Of a stretch of DNA of 64,000 bases, positions 57,142-64,000 are shown piece after piece (within the stretch, counting starts at the first letter, position 1; each line of letters begins with the position of its first letter). Position numbers and translations under genes: made by a program. The stretch comes from Rhipicephalus microplus (Eukaryota; Arthropoda; Arachnida; Ixodida; Ixodidae): positions 280,497,776 to 280,561,775 of the forward strand of contig NC_134710.1 in the NCBI RefSeq assembly GCF_043290135.1, read 5' to 3'. The notes under the pieces are model-generated. The model did no database searches. It was not told the origin of the DNA and saw only the letters and a list, made by a program, of their open reading frames with translations.

Positions 57142-57190
57142 TAGGATAGCGGATGAACTATACGAAACATGAGGCCAAATGCCTAACCTG

Positions 57191-57473
57191 AAAAAAACAA
57201 CAGCACTGAGCGTCCCCGTCGTATGCTGTCCCTGCTGCCAAGTGATCGAGGGAGGCGTTGCCGCAGTCTTTTTTAAGGGCCAGGGGTGGTTGGTGCCACG
57301 TGGTAGGGTGCCGGGCGCAAAAACGTAGCCGGTCGGTCAGTGCAGCACTCTTGCAAGGCGCTGAATGCAGCACGCTCCGCTGTCAGTGTTGATAGTCGGC
57401 CACGGTACGCTTCGAACACCTGGGAAAACAACAGCAACGAGCGTCCCCGTCGTATGCTGTCCCTGCTGCCAAG
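57191..57473 (-). repeat. Direct repeats (231-bp period) in the LINE 5' region
   Basis: The block CGTCCCCGTCGTATGCTGTC at 57211 recurs at 57442, with about 50 identical or nearly identical bases (57191-57243 and 57424-57473). The intervening part is GC-rich. This fits monomer-type 5'UTR repeats that act as promoters in some LINEs, or simple local duplication. Confidence 0.75.
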
Positions 57474-57517
57474 TCTATTTCTTTTGCTTCTTGTTTATAT
57501 TTTTATTCCAATTAAAT

Positions 57518-57610
57518 ATGAAGCATTTTTTAGCTAACTTCGGCGACTTTGAGCGTATCTATCTATCCATATATCTATCCATATATCTATCCATATATCT
57601 ATCTATATCT
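57518..57610. repeat. Third copy of the (TCTA)n-associated segment
   Basis: ATGAAGCATTTTTTAGCTAA and TTCGGCGACTTTGAGCGTAT lead into a TATC/CCATATATC array (57557-57610), matching the lead-ins at 4523 and 11680. The flanks differ from units A and B, so this is an independent occurrence of the same module. Confidence 0.75.
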
Positions 57611-58059
57611 AGCTGCTTACGTTTGGGAGCCCTCGTGGTCACTCCATTAACTTGGCGTGAACTAAAATTAGCATGAGAGGGTAAGATGGTTTGGCGAATA
57701 CGAAGCGCTTGTCATGACGTGAATAATGTCACAATCCTGTCGCGTACGTCGTGAAACACTTCCCGACAGACAGTGGCACATAACAACGGGCGGGTTAGTA
57801 ACGCTGGTATGCGGGTATGTGCCACAGGTGATTGAAGCTTGGTATCTGCTCAGGAACGACGAGAACGCCCTTGGGCAATTTTAACGCGCGAGTGTTAAGA
57901 AATACCCGACAAGTCCCAATTGGAATCAAACGCAAGCATTCTGGGTGCCAATGAAGCATTTCATCGCAAAGCTACGCCAGGTCTTGGAACTACTATTAAA
58001 TAGACGCCATACTTCGTAAAACATTATTAGTGGTTTCAGTGCTGCCTACCCAGTCCTAT
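57611..58059. other. Unannotated spacer
   Basis: Apart from the last four bases (58056-58059, CTAT, one half of the Mag-type target duplication), nothing is recognised. Confidence 0.45.
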
Positions 58060-58412
58060 TGTAGCGGCCGGGAATGTCGGCTGCCGGAGGCAGCGAGAAA
58101 GGAGACGTGAAGCTAGTTTGGAGTTGCAGGGCAAGATTGTTTATTTCCACTCCGTGCGAGTGACGAGAGCTCCCCTCGACGAGGGAGAGAAGGAGGCACC
58201 CCCACGTTCTTCTACAAGAAAGAGGAAAAGGGGGCCCCCGAGCGAGCAGACGTAGCATGCCGCCGGTGCTAATCCCCGGAGCCGGCCCCGACAACACGTT
58301 GTTCCCCGAACACGGAGGAGGAGGCGCTGGCGCCGCGAGTAGGCGCGCTGTCGACGGCCGGCTGCAGACGGGATAGAAAAGAATGCGGTGGTGCTGAGCA
58401 GCTTCCACTACA
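58060..58412 (-). repeat. Mag-type element 3' LTR
   Basis: Starts TGTAGCGGCC and ends CTTCCACTACA on the plus strand, 353 bases. It includes a CCCGGGG-poor but GC-rich central part and an AATAAA-complement (TTTATTT near 58140) that may serve as a polyadenylation signal on the minus strand. Confidence 0.95.
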
Positions 58413-58428
58413 AAGGCTCCCCCCCTAG
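58413..58428 (-). promoter_or_regulatory. Mag-type polypurine tract
   Basis: The minus strand reads CTAGGGGGGAGCCTT directly before the 3' LTR, a good purine run for plus-strand priming. Confidence 0.7.
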
Positions 58429-58493
58429 ATTGCGGAGCTTTTAAAGAAGGACAGCAGTTACGGGCTGAATAGTGAAAGGTCACAGTCCAATGG

Positions 58494-59870
58494 TTAGCAC
58501 TGAAATCGTACGTGAGAGACTGCTTGAATGGAAACCTCAATATGAGCAGGCTTGGCGCGGTCAACGGCGACGACTTCTCGTTTCCCCTGCACGTCGATTG
58601 CGATGGTTTTGTTAGTACGTCCCAAAACTTTGAATGGGCCATCGTACAGCGGAGTAAGGGGCGGCTTCGTTGCGTCGTGTCGCACGAACACATGGGTAGC
58701 AGAGTCCATGTCAGGAAAAGTGAAAACTTTCCTGTTGCGGGTGATGCGAGGTGCTGTTGGCCTGAGTTGCGCGAGCCATGCGCGCAGCTTCTCGATGTGA
58801 TCGGAGGCTGTTGGGGCGGAAGGTGTCTGGTCGGAGAAGAATTCTCCCGGTAGGCGCACTGTTGAGCCATAGACCATTTCCGCTGCGCTGAAGCCGAGGT
58901 CTTCCTTCACCGTTGAGCGTAGGCCAAGAAGAACGAGCGGGAGCTTCTCCACCCAGTGTTGGCGGTCGAGTTTCGCTGCCAGTGCGGCTTTGAGTTGCCG
59001 GTGGAAGCGCTCAACCATTCCGTTGCTGGCGGGGTGGTAGGCGGTTGTATACTGCAGCTTCGTGCCGAGGAGCGTTGAAAGTGTGGAAAAGAGGTTGCTC
59101 TGAAATTGCCATCCCCGGTCAGTTGTTATGCGGGCGGGGCAGTCAAAGCGGGACACCCATGTTTGAATGGAGGCCTGCGCGACGGTCTCAGCTAATATGT
59201 CCGCAATTGGTATAGCTTCGGGCCACCGGCTGTACCTGTCGATGCATGTGAGCAGGTACCTAAATCCTTGGCAGGGTGGTAGTGGTCCCACGAGGTCGAG
59301 GTGAACGTGGTCAAACCGTGACTCAGGAGTCCGAAATTCCTGTAGTGCAGCCCGATTGTGGCGAGTCACTTTCACTTGCTGACACGTTTCACATGTCCGA
59401 GCCCATCGTCGCACGTCCGCGTTGACTCCGGGCCAAACGAAGCGTTGCGTTATCAGCCGCTGGGTGGCGCGGACACCTGGGTGGCTGATGGAGTGGAAAG
59501 TCTTGAATACCACTCGGCGAAAGTTCAGTGGGACGAAAGGTCGTTGTGCTGCCTGGGAGGTATCGCAGGTTATCGTGCTCTGGACGTAGGGAAGTGCAAT
59601 CTCCGAGAGCACGAGTGATGATCTCCCTCCCTTCAATCTTGTCAACTCGGGGTCGTCCCGCTGAGCTGCGGCCATAGCTTCGAAGTCCAGGACTTCTGTG
59701 CCGGAAGCGTTGACGCGAGGCAAGCCGTCAGCTGCTTCGTTTTCGACCCCGGGAACGTGGCGGATGTCTGTAGAAAACTCGGAGATGAATGAGAGCTGAC
59801 GGATCTCTCGTTCTGAGTAGGAGGAACTGTTGTTTTTGAATACGTAGGTGAGGGGATTGTGGTCTGTCAA
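58494..59870 (-). pseudogene. Mag-type pol: RNase H end and integrase
   Basis: A 458-codon open frame. It starts with the last RNase H part (DHNPLTYVFKNN, HVPGVENEAADGL), then the integrase HHCC finger (HSISHPGVRATQRLI, CETCQQVK) and the core with all three acidic residues (HLDLVGPLPP, ITTDRGWQFQSN, NGMVERFHRQLKA). It ends in a C-terminal region with PLYDGPFKVLGRTNK. This integrase frame is uninterrupted and its catalytic residues are present. It is disconnected from upstream pol by a frame change near 59880. Confidence 0.87.
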
Positions 59871-60899
59871 GATGTAGAACTCACGGCCTTCGAGGAAGTA
59901 GCGGAAATGCTAATGGAACAATAGATTGCGAGCATCTCCCTTCCAAAACTGCTGTACCGTGCTTCTGCAGGCTTCAGACGTTTCGAAAATAAGCCCAGTG
60001 GCTTCCACTGGGCGCCCTCCTGTTGCTGCAGCACTGCCCCGACCGATGTGGAGGAAGCGTCCACCATGAGGCGTGTAGGAGCTTCAGGCCGTGGATGAAT
60101 GAGGAGGGTAGCCGCGGCTAGCTCGTCCTTAGCTTTCTGGAAAGCGTTCTCGTGTTCGTCAGACCAACAAAATTCTGGTGCCTTTTGGTCGTCTCGGCGC
60201 AGCAGGTCGCTCAATGGCTGGAGCACTCGAGCACAAGACGGAATGAAGCGCCGGTGGAAGTTTAAGAGCCCGAGGAACTCCCTCAGCTTGCGAAAAGATG
60301 TTGGAGCTGGAAACTTCTTGACGTATTCCACCCTCAATTCTAATGGCATAATGTCTTCAGCAGTGATGTGGTGGCCGAGGAAGTTGAGCGCCTCTACTCC
60401 AAACACGCACTTTTAAGGTTTCAACACCAGACCGTGCTCATCCAGACGCTGAAAGAGCTGGCGGAGGTGCTTCTCGTGCTCCGCAGGCGTTCTGCTGGCC
60501 ACCAAAATGTCATCCAGGTAGACAAAGATGAAAGGAAGACCCCGGGTGACCTCATCCATGAACCTTTGAAAGGTCTGTGCGGCATTTTTCAAGCCGTAGG
60601 GCATGCGGACAAACTCAAACAGGCCGAACGGAGTTGTTATGGCTGTTTTTGGTATGTTCTGCGGTTCGACGGGGATTTGGTGGTATTGCCGCTACAAGGT
60701 CGATCTTGCTGTATATTTTCGTACCTGCAAGCCGCGCGCTGAAATCGTGAATGTGTGGCAGAGGATACTGGTCCGGCGTTGTCGATGCATTCAAGGCTCT
60801 GTAATCACCACACGGGCGCCAATCGTCGTCCTTAGGCACCATGTGTAGCGGCGATGAATGGTTGCTAGACCAAGGGCGAACAATTCCCAGCTGCAGCAT
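59867..60899 (-). pseudogene. Mag-type pol: reverse transcriptase and RNase H
   Basis: 60899-60615 holds RT fingers ([40 protein letters not shown]) and changes frame near 60640. 60604-60413 has PYGLKNAAQTFQRFMDEV and the catalytic YLDDILVAS, ending in a stop. The same frame continues in 60406-59867 with FLGHHITAEDIMPL, FRKLREFLGLLNFHRRFIP and the RNase H start (LMVDASSTSVGAVLQQ). Two frame changes and one stop inactivate it. Confidence 0.85.
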
Positions 60900-61116
60900 A
60901 TGCTCGAACTCCCAGCGTGCAGCTTGAAGCCTTTTGGTGGACAGCCGTCGTGGCCGGGCGGTGACTGGCGGCGGTGGTGACGATGTGGTGAGTCACGTTA
61001 TGCTTCACCGGCTGTTCCGTGTTGCGGGGCTTGGTGAGCGAGGGGAATTCGGCCAGGACGTGGTGGTAGGCTGATACTGGCTGGAAGGCGCAGGTGCCAG
61101 ATAAGCAGATGTTTGA

Positions 61117-61524
61117 CTACAAACCACGTACTTTGAGGGATGTGTTGTTATCCTTGAGGCAACGGTCACGTACGCTCACATCCAGGTTGAAGTGGCTGAG
61201 AAAATCTGCTCCGAGTATGGCGAAATTAACATCCGCCACCACGGAGACCCAGCGAAACAGGCGCCTGAGTCCGACGTCTATTGTCAGCGAGCGGAAGCCG
61301 TACGTAGCGATGGCAGTGTTGTTCACTGCCTGCAGCGACGATGTGTTCTTGCTACGTCGGCGATCCTCGGGGGTTGCCGGGACAATAGAGATTTCGGCTC
61401 CCGTTTCGACTAGCAGGCGCGAGTTGCTTACGCGGTCGACTACGAAAAACAGGCGGCTGGGTGGAGGGCCGATGTCGTAAGCCACCGTTAACGACTGGCC
61501 GGAGCGTTTCCCGGAAACAAGCAA
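61117..61524 (-). pseudogene. Mag-type protease with altered active site
   Basis: The frame reads RLFFVVDRVSNSRLLVETGA then EISIVPAT, where the Mag group has a DTGAEIS-type active site. The catalytic Asp is replaced by Glu (codon GAA). Downstream VNFAILGADFLSHFNLDVSV is the conserved flap/C-terminal part. As written the protease would probably be inactive. Confidence 0.75.
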
Positions 61525-62313
61525 GGTTGAGTGCAGCGGCTAGCACCCGTGCCGAAACGACGGTGGTACCAGCAAACTCCGTCCTGTGTATCTCGTGCAT
61601 GGCTTCTCTGGGAAGTGCTTGAGTGTCTTGAAGGGGATCGGTTGCGTCGTTGCTCGACCTGTTGGGGAGCGCCAGATAGCACAAGTTTCTGCATGGTCTC
61701 GGTAAGGTGTTGCAGTTTCTCCTCAAGGCGCGACAGTCGATCTGGTTGCTCATGTGTTCTTGCAGCAGCTATGAGCGCAAAGGTTGGAGTTGAGTATTCC
61801 GTGATGCGATCGGCAAGTTGCGCTAGTTGATCAAGGGACGTCTCATTTGAACCCGCGAGAACCACGCGCACTGACTGGGGGAGCCGTTGCAGGAAAAGTT
61901 CACGAAGAAGTGGGAGCTGGCCGTCCTGAAGCGCGTGCACACCGAGTAGTTGCCGCATACGGTGCAGCAGTTGGGAAGGTCGTTGGTCGCCCAGCTCTTC
62001 GCGACACAAAAGCTGCTGCAGTCTGCTTTCTTCAGGCGCCTCGAGGCGGTCCAGCACCGTCTTTTTGAAGGTGTCATATTCTTCTTGCGCGGGGGTGAAA
62101 CCAAAAGTCGTCGATAGCGTCGGTAATTTCGGGAGGCAGGGCTGCGACGACGTGAAGGTATTTTGTCGACTGCGAGGTGATGTGCCGGAGCTGAAAACGG
62201 GCCTCCACTTGGCTGAACCAAACTCTTGGATTTTTCAGCCAAAAATTTGGTAGCTTCAGTTCAGTGGCGATGACCGCAGGCGTGGAGGCAGCAGCGTTGT
62301 CTTCGGAGCTCAT
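61488..62313 (-). pseudogene. Mag-type gag pseudogene
   Basis: An ATG at 62313 opens an N-terminal part (LPNFWLKNPRVWFSQVEARF, LRHITSQSTKYLHVVAALPP, ITDAIDD). A frame change near 62090 passes to 62057-61488 (LLCREELGDQRPSQLLHRMR, LFLQRLPQSVRVVLAG, LDQLAQLADRITEY), which ends with the knuckle CWYHRRFGTGASRCTQPC. The capsid and nucleocapsid parts are recognisable. Confidence 0.82.
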
Positions 62314-62331
62314 CGCGGCGTGTTCGTTGAA

Positions 62332-62346
62332 GCGTTCGGGTCACCA
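62332..62346 (-). promoter_or_regulatory. Mag-type primer-binding site
   Basis: The minus strand reads TGGTGACCCGAACGC, four bases inside the 5' LTR. It begins with TGG and resembles the T-arm/acceptor end of a tRNA (complement GCGTTCGGGTCACCA). The tRNA was not identified. Confidence 0.7.
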
Positions 62347-62350
62347 ATTT

Positions 62351-62703
62351 TGTAGCGGCCGGGAATGTCGGCTGCCGGAGGCAGCGAGAAAGGAGACGTG
62401 AAGCTGGTTTGGAGTTCCAGGGCAAGACTGTTTATTTCCAATCCGTGCGAGTGACGAGAGCTCCCCTCGACGAGGGAGAGAAGGAGGCACCCCCGCGTTC
62501 TTCTAGAAGAAAGAAGAAAAGGGGGCCCCCAAGCGAGCAGACGTAGCATGCCGCCGGTGCTAATCCCCGGAGCCGGCCCCGACAACACGTTGTTCCCCGA
62601 ACACGGAGGAGGAGGCGCTGGCGCCGCGAGAAGGCGCGCTGTCGACGGCCGGCTGCAGACGGCATAGAAAAGAATGCGGTGGTGCTGAGCAGCTTCCGCT
62701 ACA
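62351..62703 (-). repeat. Mag-type element 5' LTR
   Basis: 353 bases, same length as the 3' LTR. It differs from it at 11 positions without indels and is followed by the target duplication CTAT. Confidence 0.95.
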
Positions 62704-63834
62704 CTATAAACATTACATGTGTACAGTTTTGATAGAGCCGTCACGTCGGGTTAAGGTAAGATGTGATTAGTTGTCATGCGCTAAAATTGATTTATGTAGA
62801 AGTGTGAAGGGCAAGCATCTTCGTGAGCATCAGCGCCTAATATCACCTTCTGGTGTTGCTAATACGCATGTTCCAGTTGGCATCGTTGCGCAAATGCATG
62901 CAACTGGTTATATAAATATCTGCCACTCTTCAACAAATGTCTTAGTGCGTGACATTTATACATTATAACGGGTCATTTCAGGACGTGATGCTCAATAAAA
63001 AAAATTGCAACACGGCCACCTTTCTCCCGCATGCTTGGCATAACGTGGATTCCCTGGTACGTGAGATCTGTCGAAATGTTTTTCCTTTTTCTTTCTCTGT
63101 TCTTGTAATCCTACTTCGAAACGCGTGCTTTTGTTTGTGCTATGACAAGCAACGACTGTATATGGAGGATCGGGCCCCTAAAGTTTTTGGCACCTATATC
63201 ATCGTGTAGACGCTCGAAGAAAAAGGAGGAAAAAGTCCTCTAACTTCGGCGCGAGCCCGTGCTCAATACGTATTCTACGGATGGCAATACTATAAGAGGT
63301 TTTGCCAGGGCTACACCAAGCTACGACAGAATACGATGACAGCGTACGATTACCCGGTACTCCAACGTGTTCCGCACTTAAAACACTTATCTGCGCATTG
63401 CGAGTAAGTTGCGTGGGATGCTCGGCGTGAGATGTAAGTGCATGGCCACTCACTTGACTTCAATCTTCTGTCTGTATTTTTACGTTTTGTCGTTTTAACA
63501 TCAATGTCTGTGAACTAGCTCCGCTATCTTTTATTCTATGTTTTTCATTGTCTTTACTTGTAAATATATGCTTCGCCTTCCTCGAGTAAAAAGAAAGGGA
63601 AAAATACAATAACCCATCAATATTAATCATTGCACGCCAGCTATCCCAACCTTGACGCTCGAACATCTGCGAATCGCTTGAAAAAAATTAGAACTATATA
63701 TAGTTACGAAGCGCACCACCAACTAGGTTACAAAGGGTGCCACAAAACTTGCCGATTACAAAGAGGTGGACGCGCCGACAGCGTGGAGACTCGAAGCAAC
63801 GAGAGGCTTTTCTAACGCGCATACGCCAGCTTCC
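62704..63834. other. Unannotated region with a short dispersed repeat
   Basis: 62985-63060 matches 22585-22640 (the CGGCCACCTT, GGCATAACGTGGATTCCC block). The rest shows short unsupported frames. Confidence 0.4.
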
Positions 63835-63903
63835 CTCTCCGGAGCCCTCCACTACAGCATCTCTCATAATCATATGGTGGTTTCGGGACGTTAAACCCCA
63901 CAT

Positions 63904-63933
<30 letters not shown>
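63835..63933 (+). mobile_element. Ruka-type SINE 3' fragment with (CAAT)n tail
   Basis: TCCGGAGCCCTCCACTACAG, TCTCTCATAATCATATGGTG, GGACGTTAAACCCCACATAT, then seven or so CAAT/AATC repeats. It is truncated at the 5' side. The target duplication is unclear. Confidence 0.9.
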
Positions 63934-63934
<1 letters not shown>

Positions 63935-64000
63935 TGGCTTCTCTCTGCCGCATAGGTTAACTGCTGGTGACGCGCCGCTTGGCTTTTTTTATTAGCACCC
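63934..64000. other. Window end
   Basis: A short tail beyond the SINE with nothing recognised. Confidence 0.5.

Larger units (their letters stand above)
52456..57473 (-). mobile_element. CR1-like LINE with ORF1 and ORF2, near full length (minus strand)
   Basis: Read on the minus strand: a 5' region with a 231-bp repeat (57473-57191), ORF1 with a coiled coil (57141-56573), endonuclease (56204-55531), linker, RT (54712-53824), a C-terminal region (53463-53254) and a 3' end in TTCAG-like repeats near 52465. A full-length SINE interrupts it at 54408-54645. Frame breaks occur throughout. Confidence 0.8.
58060..62703 (-). mobile_element. Mag-type Ty3/gypsy LTR retrotransposon, complete structure
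   Basis: 4,644 bases on the minus strand with 353-base LTRs at both ends (58060-58412 and 62351-62703), flanked by the 4-bp duplication CTAT (58056-58059, 62704-62707). It has a primer-binding site, gag with a CWYHRRFG-type knuckle, protease, RT, RNase H and integrase, and a purine tract. The gag knuckle and pol motifs point to the Mag group. The LTRs differ at 11 of 353 positions with no indels, the youngest insertion datable in the window. Coding frames carry several breaks. Confidence 0.93.

Overview
This window looks like repeat-rich intergenic or heterochromatic DNA from an arthropod, most probably a hard (ixodid) tick. The main evidence is a recurring tRNA-derived SINE that matches, from memory, the Ruka-type family of ticks. 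It is supported by I-clade, L1/Tx1-like and CR1-like LINEs, Ty3/gypsy and Mag-type LTR elements, a Harbinger transposon, a MITE, a Penelope-like fragment and long (TCTA)n and (TA)n arrays. I found no intact host gene. Almost every coding trace is a transposon relic or a pseudogene.

The only host-derived sequence is a three-copy family of spastin-like (microtubule-severing AAA ATPase) pseudogenes. Copies A (1999-3790, +) and B (9177-10951, +) sit in two large direct duplicate units (about 1-5046 and 7126-11997). Copy C (24005-25300, -) lies in an inverted, more diverged unit that shares 3'UTR-like and downstream DNA with A and B. A and B carry an in-frame 336-bp tandem duplication of the MIT-domain segment and share an internal deletion of the ATPase C-terminal half, which C retains.

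Layout: 1-12.7 kb, duplicated units with antisense L1/Tx1-like LINE remnants, spastin-like pseudogenes and (TCTA)n arrays, separated by a CR1-like LINE. 12.7-18.7 kb, a near full-length but decayed I-clade LINE. 18.9-20.8 kb, a Harbinger transposase pseudogene with a probable intron. 21-28.9 kb, SINEs, inverted unit C and a MITE. 29.1-34.4 kb, a nearly complete Ty3/gypsy element (Gypsy-1). 35.0-38.4 kb, a sense L1/Tx1-like LINE. 39.6-42.5 and 48.4-50.9 kb, two head-to-head I-type LINEs either side of a decayed Ty3/gypsy element (Gypsy-2, 44.3-48.4 kb). 50.9-51.5 kb, a Penelope-like GIY-YIG fragment. 52.5-57.5 kb, a CR1-like LINE with its ORF1. 58.1-62.7 kb, a complete-structure Mag-type LTR element with about 97% identical LTRs.

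Many elements are nested. Five SINE insertions show target-site duplications (TSDs), and in three LINEs removing the SINE reunites interrupted reading frames. No gene pathway can be inferred; what the window records is insertion, duplication and decay. Family names come from reading protein motifs by eye and were not checked against a database.
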